Of a stretch of DNA of 64,000 nucleotides, positions 8,374 through 18,724 are shown in pieces. The translations under genes and the position numbers were made by a program. The stretch spans positions 62,001 through 126,000 of the forward strand of contig NZ_JFCB01000008.1 in NCBI RefSeq assembly GCF_000725125.1, read 5' to 3'. Position 1 is the first letter of the stretch. Every line of letters begins with the position of its first letter. The notes beneath the pieces are model-generated. The model worked only from the letters and a program-made list of their open reading frames with translations. It was not told where the DNA came from and made no database searches. The stretch is from Streptomyces toyocaensis (GTDB lineage: Bacteria; Actinomycetota; Actinomycetes; Streptomycetales; Streptomycetaceae).

Positions 8374-9060
8374 ATGCCCACATTGCTCCTGGTCCGGCAC
8401 GGACGTTCCACCGCCAACACCGAGGGACTGCTCGCCGGCTGGACGCCCGGCGTCGCCCTCGACGACCGCGGGGCCGCGCAGGCCGCCGCACTGCCGGACC
8501 GGCTCGCCGGACTGCCGCTGGCCGAGATCGTCACCAGCCCGCTCCAGCGCTGCCGGGAGACGATCGGCCCGCTGCTGGACGCCCGCCCGGGCCTGACCCC
8601 GCACACCGACGAGCGGATCGGCGAGTGCCACTACGGCGACTGGTCGGGCCGTAAACTCGCCGAGCTCAAGGACGAGCCGTTGATGGAGGTGGTGCAGGCG
8701 CACCCGTCGGCGGCGGCGTTCCCCGGCGGGGAGTCCATGCGCGCGATGCAGACGCGCGCCGCCGAGGCGGTGCGCGAGTGGAACACGCGCGTGGAGCGTG
8801 ATCACGGTGCCGACGCCGTGTACCTCATGTGTTCGCACGGCGACATCATCAAGTCTCTGGTCGCCGACGCGCTGGGACTCCATCTCGACCTCTTTCAGCG
8901 GATCACCGTGGAACCGTGTTCCATCACCGCGATCCGCTACACACGGTTGCGTCCGTTTCTCGTCCGTCTCGGCGACACCGGCGACCTCGCCTCCCTGGCG
9001 CCGCGCGAGGAGACGCCCGCCGACGACGCGACGGTCGGGGGCGACGCGGGCGCACCGTGA
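8374..9060 (+). CDS. Histidine phosphatase superfamily protein (MSMEG_4193-type phosphomutase-like)
   Basis: 228 aa. The catalytic RHG motif is at residues 8-10 (LLVRHGRSTAN). A second conserved His lies in CSHGDIIKS near 152, and the acidic proton donor is expected around EIVTSPLQRCRET / GECHYGDW. Members transfer or hydrolyse phosphate through a phosphohistidine. The MSMEG_4193 family is typically found next to mshC in actinobacteria, as here, together with DUF3090 and the SCO1664-family protein; its substrate is not established. Confidence 0.85.
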   Translation: MPTLLLVRHGRSTANTEGLLAGWTPGVALDDRGAAQAAALPDRLAGLPLAEIVTSPLQRCRETIGPLLDARPGLTPHTDERIGECHYGDWSGRKLAELKDEPLMEVVQAHPSAAAFPGGESMRAMQTRAAEAVREWNTRVERDHGADAVYLMCSHGDIIKSLVADALGLHLDLFQRITVEPCSITAIRYTRLRPFLVRLGDTGDLASLAPREETPADDATVGGDAGAP

Positions 9061-9073
9061 TCGTCGGCCGCAG

Positions 9074-9079
9074 TAGGGT
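9074..9079 (+). promoter_or_regulatory. Possible -10 box TAGGGT before the DUF3090 gene
   Basis: TAGGGT lies 69 nt before the GTG at 9149, giving a short leader with a GGAGACAGG ribosome site. Confidence 0.35.
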
Positions 9080-9148
9080 GAAGCGACCGCAGCATGCGCT
9101 CCCGTTCGAACAGCCGCCCGTTCCCACGACTCTCAATGGAGACAGGAC

Positions 9149-9739
9149 GTGTCCCGTCAGGTGTTCCTCTACGACCAGCCGGAACGTTTCGTGGCCGGCA
9201 CGGTCGGACTGCCAGGGCGCCGTACGTTCTTCCTCCAGGCCTCCGCCGGCTCCCGGGTGACCAGCGTGGCCCTGGAGAAGACCCAGGTCGCCGCGCTCGC
9301 CGAGCGCATGGACGAACTGCTCGACGAGGTCGTACGCCGTAGCGGCGGCAGCGCGGCGGTGCCCGCCATGACGCCGACCGAGGTCGCCGACACCGCTCCG
9401 CTGGACACCCCGGTCGAGGAGGAGTTCCGCGTCGGCACCATGGCGCTCGCCTGGGACGGCGAGGACCAGCGCATGATCGTCGAGGCGCAGGCGCTCGTCG
9501 AGCTGGACGCCGACTCCGAGGAGGACCTCGCCGAGGCCGAGGAGCGGCTGCTCCAGGACGAGGAGAACGGACCCCCGATGCTCCGCGTCCGGCTCACCGG
9601 CGCGCAGGCGCGAGCCTTCGCCAAGCGCGCCCTGGACGTCGTCAACGCGGGGCGGCCGCCGTGTCCGCTGTGCAGCCTCCCGCTCGACCCGGAGGGACAC
9701 GTATGTCCGCGCCAGAACGGATACCGCCGCGGAGCGTGA
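9149..9739 (+). CDS. DUF3090 family protein
   Basis: 196 aa from GTG 9149 (MSRQVFLYDQPERFVAGTVG). The family is defined by this start and by the C-terminal zinc-finger-like CPLCSLPLDPEGHVCPRQNGY (two C-x2-C / H-x-C type ligand pairs at about 171-188). Biochemical function is unknown. It is a constant neighbour of the phosphomutase-like and SCO1664-family genes beside mshC. Its last 37 nt overlap the next gene, so the two are probably translated together. Confidence 0.88.
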   Translation: MSRQVFLYDQPERFVAGTVGLPGRRTFFLQASAGSRVTSVALEKTQVAALAERMDELLDEVVRRSGGSAAVPAMTPTEVADTAPLDTPVEEEFRVGTMALAWDGEDQRMIVEAQALVELDADSEEDLAEAEERLLQDEENGPPMLRVRLTGAQARAFAKRALDVVNAGRPPCPLCSLPLDPEGHVCPRQNGYRRGA

Positions 9740-10542
9740 GCGTGACGGCCGCAGGCCCGGCCGCCGCGGCGCTGCTCGCGCGGGGCGAGCTGACCGTGCG
9801 CGGACGCATCCGCGAGGCCTCGAACGCGGCGCTGTACTGCACCGTCACCCACGAGGGGCACGAGGCCGCCTGCGTCTACAAGCCGGTCGCCGGGGAGCGG
9901 CCCCTGTGGGACTTCCCCGACGGGACGCTCGCCGGGCGCGAGGTCGCCGCCTACGAGGTCTCCCAGGCGACCGGGTGGGGCCTCGTGCCGCCCACCGTGC
10001 TGCGGGACGGCCCGTACGGCGAGGGCATGTGCCAGCTGTGGGTCGAGATGGCACCGGGTGCGGAACTCCTCGCCCTGGTGGACGGGGAGGAGCCCGGGCC
10101 GGGCTGGAAGGCCATCGGTCCGGCGGAGGTCGGTGAGGGCCGCACCGCGCTGCTCGTGCACGCCGACGACGAGCGGCTGCGCCGGCTGGCCGTGTTCGAC
10201 GCCGTGATCAACAACGCCGACCGCAAGGGCGGCCACCTGCTGCCCACCGCGGAAGGGCTGCTGTACGGCATCGACCACGGGGTCACCTTCAACGCCGAGG
10301 ACAAGCTGCGCACGCTGCTGTGGGGCTGGGCGGGGGAGCCGTTGACCCAGGAGGCCCTGGGGGTCCTGGAGGGCCTCAGGAGCGCCCTCACGGCCGCCGG
10401 CCCCCTCACCGCCGTCCTGGCCCCCTTGATCACCCCCGCGGAGATCGACGCCACCCGCGCCCGTGTCGACTCCCTGCTCACCACGGGTGTCCATCCGCGA
10501 CCTGGCACCGACTGGCCGGCCATCCCCTGGCCCCCGGTCTGA
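9703..10542 (+). CDS. SCO1664-family protein (PI3/4-kinase-like fold)
   Basis: 279 aa from ATG 9703, placed there because GGAGGGA lies 5-6 nt upstream; a GTG at 9661 is the less likely alternative. A nucleotide-binding lysine is expected in the CVYKPVAGERPLWDFP segment (about 45-62). ADRKGGHLL (about 177-185) and GIDHGVTF (about 195) resemble the catalytic and metal-binding loops of the PI3/4-kinase-like fold seen in this family. The substrate is unknown. It overlaps the DUF3090 gene by 37 nt, making co-translation likely. Confidence 0.85.
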   Translation: MSAPERIPPRSVSVTAAGPAAAALLARGELTVRGRIREASNAALYCTVTHEGHEAACVYKPVAGERPLWDFPDGTLAGREVAAYEVSQATGWGLVPPTVLRDGPYGEGMCQLWVEMAPGAELLALVDGEEPGPGWKAIGPAEVGEGRTALLVHADDERLRRLAVFDAVINNADRKGGHLLPTAEGLLYGIDHGVTFNAEDKLRTLLWGWAGEPLTQEALGVLEGLRSALTAAGPLTAVLAPLITPAEIDATRARVDSLLTTGVHPRPGTDWPAIPWPPV

Positions 10543-10672
10543 CGAGGGCGAAGGGCCGTCCGGCGCGCGACGTCGGCGCGGCGGAACCCGCCGCACGCCG
10601 CGCGGCGACGCGCAAGAGGGCCTTCTCGGTCATCCGGCCCGCTCCGGTTCGTATCCGGAACTCCGGTCCGGT

Positions 10673-10678
10673 TAGGCT
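10673..10678 (+). promoter_or_regulatory. -10 box TAGGCT of mshC, probably leaderless
   Basis: TAGGCT ends 6 nt before the mshC ATG. No ribosome site fits between them. Confidence 0.5.
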
Positions 10679-10684
10679 CAGGGC

Positions 10685-11914
10685 ATGCATGCCTGGCCCG
10701 CTTCCGAGGTCCCCGCCCTGCCCGGTCAGGGCCGCGACCTGAGGATCCACGACACCGCGACCGGAGGCACGATCAGCCTCGACCCCGGTCCCGTCGCCCG
10801 TATCTACGTCTGCGGCATCACGCCCTACGACGCCACCCACATCGGACACGCGGCGACCTACAACGCGTTCGACCTCGTGCAGCGCGTGTGGCTCGACACC
10901 AAGCGGCAGGTTCACTACGTCCAGAACGTCACCGATGTCGACGACCCGCTGCTGGAGCGGGCCGACCGGGACGGCCTCGACTGGACCGCGCTCGCCGAGC
11001 GCGAGACCGCGCTGTTCCGTGAGGACATGACGGCCCTGCGCATGCTGCCCCCGCGGCACTACATAGGCGCCGTGGAGGCGATACCCGGCATCGTGCCGAT
11101 CGTCGAACGTCTGCGCGATCTCGGTGCGACCTACGAGATCGACGGCGACGTCTACTTCTCCGTCGAGTCGGACCGGCACTTCGGCCAGGTGTCGCACCTC
11201 GACGCCGCCGCCATGCGCCTGCTGTCCGCCGAGCGCGGCGGCGACCCGGACCGCCCGGGCAAGAAGAACCCGGTCGACCCGATGCTGTGGATGGCCGCCC
11301 GCGAGGGCGAGCCGAGCTGGGACGGCGGTTCGCTCGGCCGGGGCCGTCCCGGCTGGCACATCGAGTGCGTTGCCATCGCCCTCGACCACCTCGGCATGGG
11401 CTTCGACGTCCAGGGCGGCGGCTCCGACCTGGTCTTCCCGCACCACGAGATGGGTGCCTCCCACGCCCAGGTGCTCACCGGCGAGTTCCCCATGGCCCAG
11501 GCGTACGTCCACGCCGGCATGGTCGCCCTGCACGGCGAGAAGATGTCCAAGTCCAAGGGCAACCTGGTGTTCGTGTCCCGGCTGCGGCGCGACGGCGTGG
11601 ACCCGGCGGCGATCCGGCTGGCGTTGCTCGCCCACCACTACCGCTCCGACTGGGAGTGGACCGACGGGGTCCTCCAGGACGCCGTGACGCGTCTGGAGCA
11701 CTGGCGCGCCGCCGTCTCCCGTCCCGACGGCCCGCCCGCCGAGGCACTGGTCGAGGAGATCCGCGAGGCCCTGGCCGACGATCTGGACGCCCCGGCCGCG
11801 CTGGCGGCCGTCGACCGCTGGACGGTGCTGCAGGAGCAGAGCGGCGGCACCGACCCCGGCGCGCCGGGCATCGTCTCCCGCGCGGTGGACGCGTTGCTCG
11901 GCGTGGCGCTGTAG
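10685..11914 (+). CDS. mshC: MshC, cysteine:glucosaminyl-inositol ligase (mycothiol synthesis)
   Basis: 409 aa. It is related to cysteinyl-tRNA synthetase but lacks the anticodon-binding tail. It joins cysteine to GlcN-inositol with ATP, the third step of mycothiol synthesis in the cytosol. Class I synthetase signatures are present: the HIGH-type THIGH at about 52-56 and [10 protein letters not shown] at about 287. Zn ligands are expected at CGIT near 43 and in the HIECVA and [11 protein letters not shown] segments. Length and gene neighbours match Streptomyces MshC. It has its own promoter and ends at a hairpin facing parJ. Confidence 0.96.
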   Translation: MHAWPASEVPALPGQGRDLRIHDTATGGTISLDPGPVARIYVCGITPYDATHIGHAATYNAFDLVQRVWLDTKRQVHYVQNVTDVDDPLLERADRDGLDWTALAERETALFREDMTALRMLPPRHYIGAVEAIPGIVPIVERLRDLGATYEIDGDVYFSVESDRHFGQVSHLDAAAMRLLSAERGGDPDRPGKKNPVDPMLWMAAREGEPSWDGGSLGRGRPGWHIECVAIALDHLGMGFDVQGGGSDLVFPHHEMGASHAQVLTGEFPMAQAYVHAGMVALHGEKMSKSKGNLVFVSRLRRDGVDPAAIRLALLAHHYRSDWEWTDGVLQDAVTRLEHWRAAVSRPDGPPAEALVEEIREALADDLDAPAALAAVDRWTVLQEQSGGTDPGAPGIVSRAVDALLGVAL

Positions 11915-11943
11915 GAGCGCTGCGGCAGAGCGGCACACGACGG

Positions 11944-11977
11944 AGGGCGCCCCTTCCCGGGAGGGAGGGGGCGCCCT
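11944..11977. terminator. Hairpin between convergent mshC and parJ
   Basis: 10-bp arms AGGGCGCCCC / GGGGCGCCCT flank a 14-nt loop. It lies between the two stop codons and is probably bidirectional. Confidence 0.7.
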
Positions 11978-11986
11978 TCGCGTGGC

Positions 11987-12973
11987 TCAGTCCTCCGGCG
12001 GATCCCCGCCGTCCGCGTCGGACTCCGGCGTCGGCGGCTTGGGCGGCCGGGCCCGGCCGCCCGGGCTGTCCCGCCGGTACGACGTGCCGTCCGAGCCGTC
12101 CGCGGTGGCGTGCCCGCCGGACGGCCCCGACGCCCCGTCACGACGCCGCAGATACCGCTCGAACTCGCGGGCGATCGCCTCGCCCGACGCCTCCGGCAGC
12201 TCGGCCGTGTCCCGTGCCTCCTCCAGCGTCTGGACGTACTCGGCGACCTCGCTGTCCTCCGCGGCCAGTTGGTCCACTCCCACCTGCCAGGCACGCGCGT
12301 CCTCGGGCAGTTCGCCCAGCGGGATCCGCACGTCGATCAGGTCCTCCAGACGGTTGAGGAGGGCCAGCGTGGCCTTCGGGTTCGGCGGCTGCGAGACGTA
12401 GTGCGGGACCGCCGCCCACAGCGACACCGCGGGCACGCCCGCGTGGGTGCACGCCTCCTGGAGGATGCCGACGATGCCGGTGGGACCCTCGTACTTGGTC
12501 TCCTCCAGGCCCATGCGGCGGGCCAGGTCCGGGTCGGAGGTGGTCCCGCTGATCGGAACCGGACGGGTGTGCGGGGTGTCGCCGAGCAGCGCGCCCAGCA
12601 CGACCACCAGCTCCACGCCGAGTTCGTGGGCGAAGCCGAGGATCTCGTTGCAGAACGAGCGCCACCGCATGGACGGTTCGATGCCGCGGACCAGCACCAG
12701 GTCGCGCGGTTTCTCACCGCCGACCCGGACCACCGACAGCCGCGTCGTCGGCCAGGTGATCTTGCGGACCCCGCCGTCCATGAACACCGTGGGGCGGTTC
12801 ACCTGGAAGTCGTAGTAGTCCTCGGCGTCCAGCGCCGCGAACACCTCGCCCTTCCACTCCCTGTCCAGGTGCGCGACCGCGGTGGATGCGGCGTCACCGG
12901 CATCGTTCCAGCCCTCGAACGCGGCCACCATGACCGGGTCGATCAGCTCGGGAACCCCCTCGAGCTCGATCAC
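11987..12973 (-). CDS. parJ: PAC2-family protein, ParJ homologue
   Basis: 328 aa from GTG 12973, preceded by AAGGAGG at good spacing. The PAC2 (proteasome assembly chaperone 2-like) fold is indicated by VPELIDPVMVAAFEGWNDAGDAAS-type N-terminal strands and the central LVLVRGIEPSMRW segment. The C-terminal ~50 residues are disordered and rich in Gly, Pro and acidic residues. In S. coelicolor the protein at this position, between mshC and glpD, is ParJ (SCO1662). ParJ limits ParA polymerisation and affects chromosome segregation during sporulation. Orthology is inferred from position and family, not from a search. Confidence 0.85.
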   Translation of the reverse strand: MIELEGVPELIDPVMVAAFEGWNDAGDAASTAVAHLDREWKGEVFAALDAEDYYDFQVNRPTVFMDGGVRKITWPTTRLSVVRVGGEKPRDLVLVRGIEPSMRWRSFCNEILGFAHELGVELVVVLGALLGDTPHTRPVPISGTTSDPDLARRMGLEETKYEGPTGIVGILQEACTHAGVPAVSLWAAVPHYVSQPPNPKATLALLNRLEDLIDVRIPLGELPEDARAWQVGVDQLAAEDSEVAEYVQTLEEARDTAELPEASGEAIAREFERYLRRRDGASGPSGGHATADGSDGTSYRRDSPGGRARPPKPPTPESDADGGDPPED

Positions 12974-13198
12974 CCAGCGCCTCCTTCCGACGTGCCCTCG
13001 CGTACGCCCCAACCTTACGGCGTGCCCACGGGGGCGCCCGCAGCCCCCTCACAGGGGGAGTGCCCCATCACTGCCCCGCGGGACACCGGGAAACACTACG
13101 GCAGCGAACTCCGGTCCCGTGGCGCCGCGGTGGGGCGGCGGCGGTGGCGGCGCGTTGTCTGAGGGCCCCTCAGGCGGGCACCCCCGAGCGGCGTGGAA

Positions 13199-13232
13199 GA
13201 GGGGCGGCCCCGCCGGCGCGGAACCGCCCCTC
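13199..13232 (-). terminator. Second hairpin downstream of glpD
   Basis: 9-bp arms GAGGGGCGG / CCGCCCCTC with a 16-nt loop, about 45 nt beyond the glpD stop. Confidence 0.6.
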
Positions 13233-13240
13233 TCCCCGGG

Positions 13241-13264
13241 CCGGCTCCCGTGCGGGGGAGCCGG
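13241..13264 (-). terminator. First hairpin downstream of glpD
   Basis: 9-bp arms CCGGCTCCC / GGGAGCCGG with a 6-nt loop, directly after the end of the glpFKD unit. Confidence 0.6.
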
Positions 13265-13275
13265 GGGACCGGCCG

Positions 13276-14892
13276 TCACTTCTTGTCGAGCAGCTCCTGG
13301 ACGTCCGCGCGGACCTCGTCCGTGGCCAGGCCCCGGATCGTCAGCGTGGTGCGGCGGCGCAGCACGTCGTCCGCGGTCTCGGCCCACTCGTGGTCCCGGG
13401 CCCAGACGACCTGCGCCCGGATCTCCGGGGCGTCCGGGTGGACGCGCCGGCCCAGCGCCGGGTCCTCGTTGGCCAGCCGGGCGATGTCGAAGGCCAGCGA
13501 ACCGTAGTGGGTGGCCAGATGCCTGGCGGTGTCCGCCGCCATCCGCGGGCCGGGTGCCGGCCCGTCGACCAGCAGCCGGTGGGCCACCGCGCGGGGGTTG
13601 GCCACACCGGGCAGCGGCAGCTTCTTCGGCAGCGAGGAGACCGGCTCGAAGTCCTCGCCGAGCGGGTGGCCCGGCAGCGCCTGGAGCTTCTGCATCACCG
13701 TGCGGCCGATGTGGCGGAACGTGGTCCACTTGCCGCCCGCGACGGACAGCATCCCGCCGCGGCCCTCGGTGACGACCGTCTCCCGCTTGGCCTTGGCCGT
13801 GTCGCCGGGGCCGCCCGGCAGCACCCGCAGACCGGCGAAGGCGTAGGTGATCAGATCACGGTCGAGCTGCTGGTCGCGGATGGAGAACGCGGCCTCATCG
13901 AGTATCTGCGCGGTGTCCTTCTCGGTGACCGCGACGTCCGCCGGGTCGCCCTCGAACTCCTCGTCGGTCGTGCCGAGCAGCAGCATGTCCTCCCAGGGGA
14001 GGGCGAAGGTGATCCGGTACTTGTCGATCGGCGTGGCCAGCGCGGCCTTCCAGGGGCTGGTCCGCTTCAGGACCAGATGCGCGCCCTTCGACAGCCGGAT
14101 GGACGGCGCGGCGCCCGGGTCCTCCATCCGGCGCAGGTGGTCGACCCAGGGGCCGGTGGCGTTCAGCACGAGGCGGGCGTCGACGCCGAACTCGTCGCCG
14201 GAGATGCGGTCGCGCAGCTCGGCGCCGGTGACCCGGCCCTTGGTGAAGCGCAGGCCCGTCACCTCGGCGTGGTTGAGGACGACCGCGCCGGACTCGGCCG
14301 CCGCGCGGACCGTCATCAGCGCCATGCGGGCGTCGTTCATCTGGTCGTCGCCGTACACGGCCACGGCCCTGAGGTTGTCGGTGCGCAGCTCCGGCACGTC
14401 CTGCGCGGCCTTGGCGGGCGAGAGCAGGTGGCCGACGCCGTCGCCGAACGCCGAGAGCGCGGAGTAGGCGAAGACGCCGGCCCCGAGCTTCGCCGCGCCG
14501 TGCGGCCCGCCCTTGTACACGGGGAGGTAGAACGTGAGCGGGTTCGACAGGTGGGGTGCCACCTGGCGGGAGACCGCACGGCGCTCGAAGTGGTTCTCCG
14601 CCACCAGCTTCACCGCGCCGGTCTGCAGGTAGCGCAGACCGCCGTGGAGGAGCTTGGAGGAGGCGGAGGACGTGGCACCGGCGAAGTCGCCGGCGTCCAC
14701 CAGAGCCACCCTGAGGCCGGACTGCGCGGCGTGCCAGGCGGTGGAGATGCCCAGGATGCCGCCGCCGATCACGAGAAGGTCGTACGACGCCTTGGAAAGC
14801 TGCTCCCTGGTCTCGGCCCGGCTCGGGTTGGAGCCGGAGGCCGGGTGCGTCCCCAGGGCAGGCACGGACTGCAGGGTGGACTGAGTGGTCAT
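13276..14892 (-). CDS. glpD: Glycerol-3-phosphate dehydrogenase (FAD)
   Basis: 538 aa. It oxidises glycerol 3-phosphate to dihydroxyacetone phosphate at the membrane, passing electrons to quinone. The FAD Rossmann motif LLVIGGGILGISTAWHAA is at about 40-57. The family stretch GDFAGATSSASSKLLHGGLRYL follows near 70. The C-terminal domain (about 400 onward) is the usual DAO C-terminal extension. It is the last gene of glpF-glpK-glpD, only 8 nt after glpK. The order matches the S. coelicolor gyl operon, so glycerol induction through GylR is expected. Confidence 0.96.
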   Translation of the reverse strand: MTTQSTLQSVPALGTHPASGSNPSRAETREQLSKASYDLLVIGGGILGISTAWHAAQSGLRVALVDAGDFAGATSSASSKLLHGGLRYLQTGAVKLVAENHFERRAVSRQVAPHLSNPLTFYLPVYKGGPHGAAKLGAGVFAYSALSAFGDGVGHLLSPAKAAQDVPELRTDNLRAVAVYGDDQMNDARMALMTVRAAAESGAVVLNHAEVTGLRFTKGRVTGAELRDRISGDEFGVDARLVLNATGPWVDHLRRMEDPGAAPSIRLSKGAHLVLKRTSPWKAALATPIDKYRITFALPWEDMLLLGTTDEEFEGDPADVAVTEKDTAQILDEAAFSIRDQQLDRDLITYAFAGLRVLPGGPGDTAKAKRETVVTEGRGGMLSVAGGKWTTFRHIGRTVMQKLQALPGHPLGEDFEPVSSLPKKLPLPGVANPRAVAHRLLVDGPAPGPRMAADTARHLATHYGSLAFDIARLANEDPALGRRVHPDAPEIRAQVVWARDHEWAETADDVLRRRTTLTIRGLATDEVRADVQELLDKK

Positions 14893-14900
14893 GCTGTTTC

Positions 14901-16439
<1,539 letters not shown>

Positions 16440-16522
16440 TGTGTGCTCCTGCGAGTTCCTTGGTTACGGGGCTGTCTGTACGGCGCTTCTACAACGTTCG
16501 CGGTTTTCGGCCACCTGGTCAC

Positions 16523-17317
16523 CTATGCGAAGGCGACGTTGTAGATACCGGCCGCGAGGGCACCGCCGATCAGCGGACCGACCACCGGGATCCAGGCGTA
16601 CGACCAGTCGGAGCCGCCCTTGTTGGGCAGCGGCAGCAGGGCGTGGACGATGCGCGGACCGAGGTCGCGGGCCGGGTTGATCGCGTAACCGGTCGGGCCG
16701 CCGAGGGACAGACCGATCGAGACGACCACGAGCGCCGTGATCAGACCGCCCAGCACGCCGAGGCCGTTTCCCGCGTCGTTCAGGCCCTGGGTGAGCACGG
16801 CGAGCAGCAGCACGACGGTGCCGATGATCTCCGTGGCGAGGTTCTGCACCGTGTGCCGGATCTCCGGACCCGTGGAGAAGACGCCGAGCACGGGGCCCGC
16901 GCCCTTCTCCTGCGCCTCGACCGACTTCGCGGCGGTGGACTGCGCGCCCGGGCCGCCCACGATCTCCTTGTCGGTGAGGTGGGCCTGGAACTGTCCGTAG
17001 TACGCCACCCAGACCAGGGCCGCGCCGATCATCGCGCCGAGGAACTCTCCGGCGAAGTAGGTCGGGACGTTGCTCCAGTCGCCGTCCTTGACGGCGAGGG
17101 CCACGGTCACGGCCGGGTTGAGGTGGGCGCCGGAGAGCGGCCCCGCGATGTACACCGCCGTCATGACGGCGAAGCCCCACCCGAAGGCGATGGCGAGCCA
17201 GCCGGCGTTACGGGCCTTGGAGGCCTTGAGCGTCACGGCGGCACACACACCGCCGCCGAGCAGGATGAGTATGGCGGTACCGATGGTCTCGCCGATGAAG
17301 ATGTCGGAGCTGGACAC
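16523..17317 (-). CDS. glpF: Glycerol uptake facilitator (aquaglyceroporin)
   Basis: 264 aa, six membrane helices. Both NPA pore motifs are visible: [10 protein letters not shown] near 65 and [12 protein letters not shown] near 215. The Asp after the second NPAR is the hallmark of glycerol-conducting rather than water-only channels. Start is GTG 17317 with AAGGAG at 6-nt spacing; upstream in-frame residues are charged and unlike the family. It is the first gene of the glycerol operon, with a GylR-type operator about 125 nt upstream. Confidence 0.94.
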   Translation of the reverse strand: MSSSDIFIGETIGTAILILLGGGVCAAVTLKASKARNAGWLAIAFGWGFAVMTAVYIAGPLSGAHLNPAVTVALAVKDGDWSNVPTYFAGEFLGAMIGAALVWVAYYGQFQAHLTDKEIVGGPGAQSTAAKSVEAQEKGAGPVLGVFSTGPEIRHTVQNLATEIIGTVVLLLAVLTQGLNDAGNGLGVLGGLITALVVVSIGLSLGGPTGYAINPARDLGPRIVHALLPLPNKGGSDWSYAWIPVVGPLIGGALAAGIYNVAFA

Positions 17318-17659
17318 CCGCGACTCCTTTGTCCTTCGTCCAGGGAGCCGACCCCCGGGTCCCACCGGGGATTGGCGCCCTCAGGGGTGAGAGCGATGCC
17401 GGCCCTTGGCGTTGTCACACTCTAACGCGTATTGCCGTTAAGTGTTCGACAATGCCGACCGGTGGACGGGAGTCTTGCCCGGCGCCCCGCATGCGTCAAG
17501 GGTTTGGTAATCGAAAACGCGATCGTTATTGATCGCCCCGAGTCATCGATCTTCGCGGCGTTCCGTCGCCACGCGTACGGTGTGTGCATCCCCGGGCGTC
17601 ACCCCGGGCACACCTGTGACCGGAACGCCGTACGGCACCCCGGTCCCTGTCCGTCCCCC
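17318..17659. other. 342-nt glpF promoter region
   Basis: It holds the leader and promoter of the glycerol operon, including the GylR-like operator at 17443-17461. No open frame with family features is seen. The part near 17600 carries only the tail of the gylR transcription unit. Confidence 0.6.
17443..17461. promoter_or_regulatory. GylR-type operator upstream of glpF
   Basis: TGTTCGACAATGCCGACCG shares 16 of 19 positions with the palindrome in front of gylR (18479-18497). The AAT centre and left half-site are nearly intact. An IclR-family repressor dimer is the inferred ligand. Confidence 0.7.
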
Positions 17660-18424
17660 TCAGAAGCGGCCGGCGCCCAGGTCCCGCGAGACCGCGCGGG
17701 CACAGTCCCGCACCGCCGCGACCAGCTCGGGCCGCAGCTCGCCGTCGCGGCGCAGCCGCTCCACGGCCCCCGCGATGCCGACGGCACCCACGGGCATGCG
17801 CCGCCGGTCGTGAATGGGGGCGGCGACGGAGGCGACGCCCTCCCAGGTCTCCTCGACGTCCGCCGCGTACCCGCGCGCGCGGGTGAGATCGAGAATGTGC
17901 TCGAAGGCGTCGAGGTCGCACACGGTGCGGTCGGTGAAGGCCTTGCGGTCGGCCTCCAGAGCCTCGCTGTGCGCCACCGGGTCGTACGCCGACAGCACCT
18001 TGCCCAGGGCCGTGGAGTGCAGCGGCTGCATGGCCCCGATCTCCAGGACCTGCCGGCTGTCGTCGGGCCGGAAGACGTGGTGCACGATGAGCACGCCCTG
18101 CTGGTGCAGCACCCCGAGGTAGACGCTCTCGCCGCTGGAGCGGGCCAGGTCGTCCGTCCACACCAGGGCGCGCGCCCGCAGTTCGTGCACGTCGAGATAG
18201 GTGGTGCCCAGGCGCAGCAGCTCGGCACCGAGCTGGTAGCGCCCGGAGGCGTCGTCCTGCTCGACGAATCCCTCCTGCTGGAGGGTGCGCAGGATGCCGT
18301 GGGCGGTGCCCTTGGCGAGACCCAGCGAGGAGGCGATGTCCGACAGGCCGAGCCGTCGCTCGCCACCCGCGAGCAGCCGCAGCATCGCTGCCGCCCGTTC
18401 GAGCGACTGGATGTTCCGTGCCAT
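17660..18424 (-). CDS. gylR: GylR, IclR-family glycerol regulator
   Basis: 254 aa from ATG 18424 (MARNIQSLERAAAMLRLL). The winged helix is at about 8-60 (GLSDIASSLGLAKGTAHGILRTL), followed by the IclR effector domain to the end (EIGAMQPLHSTALGKVLSAYDP and the C-terminal VGAVGIAGAVERLR). In S. coelicolor GylR represses the glycerol operon and its own gene and is relieved by glycerol 3-phosphate. Length and position upstream of glpF match that protein. Matching operators are seen in front of both units. Confidence 0.95.
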   Translation of the reverse strand: MARNIQSLERAAAMLRLLAGGERRLGLSDIASSLGLAKGTAHGILRTLQQEGFVEQDDASGRYQLGAELLRLGTTYLDVHELRARALVWTDDLARSSGESVYLGVLHQQGVLIVHHVFRPDDSRQVLEIGAMQPLHSTALGKVLSAYDPVAHSEALEADRKAFTDRTVCDLDAFEHILDLTRARGYAADVEETWEGVASVAAPIHDRRRMPVGAVGIAGAVERLRRDGELRPELVAAVRDCARAVSRDLGAGRF

Positions 18425-18478
18425 CGCCGTACTGCCTCCGTCCCCTTCGCCCGTCGACCCACGACGCGCCGCTGCCGC

Positions 18479-18497
18479 TGTTCGGCAATGCCGAACA
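18479..18497. promoter_or_regulatory. GylR operator at the gylR promoter
   Basis: TGTTCGGCAATGCCGAACA is a perfect 8-bp inverted repeat around AAT, 55 nt before the gylR start. The same element, imperfect, precedes glpF. Confidence 0.8.
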
Positions 18498-18646
18498 CTA
18501 CCGGTCCATGTCGACCTCTCGCTAATGGTCGACCGTGATCGGTTCCGCAACTCCTCCTCCGAACAGCACCAGTCGGCCATCTTCGTCCGTCCCGTGGACG
18601 CCCTGAACATCGGGGCGCGGTCCCGGATACCCTGACGGCGTGCGCC

Positions 18647-18682
18647 CTGCCGGGAAGCACGCACCAGGAGCTTCCCGGGCAG
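18647..18682 (+). promoter_or_regulatory. Leader hairpin upstream of metH
   Basis: CTGCCGGGAAG and CTTCCCGGGCAG pair over 11 bp with one bulged C around a 13-nt loop. It ends 42 nt before the metH start. It may be an RNA control element or a simple stabilising stem; no known riboswitch class was recognised. Confidence 0.4.
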
Positions 18683-18724
18683 CCGCAAAGCCGACAGCCG
18701 TCGCATCCAGAGGGAGCCCCTTCC

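Larger units (their letters stand above)
12974..13275. other. 302-nt gap between glpD and parJ
   Basis: It contains the parJ promoter region (a minus-strand TAAGGT box just beyond the start) and two hairpins close to the glpD stop codon. No credible gene is seen; overlapping open frames are antisense or low-complexity extensions. Confidence 0.55.
18425..18724. other. 300-nt divergent region between gylR and metH
   Basis: It contains the gylR promoter with a GylR palindrome near 18479, the metH promoter (probably the GGATACCCT area near 18625), a leader hairpin at 18647-18682 and the metH ribosome site AGAGGGAG. I looked for cobalamin, SAM and SAH riboswitch cores and did not find a convincing one. 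Confidence 0.6.

Noticed and set aside
18600-18724. Cobalamin, SAM or SAH riboswitch upstream of metH
   Set aside because: No B12 box, SAM core or SAH core could be recognised; only an ordinary bulged stem is visible.
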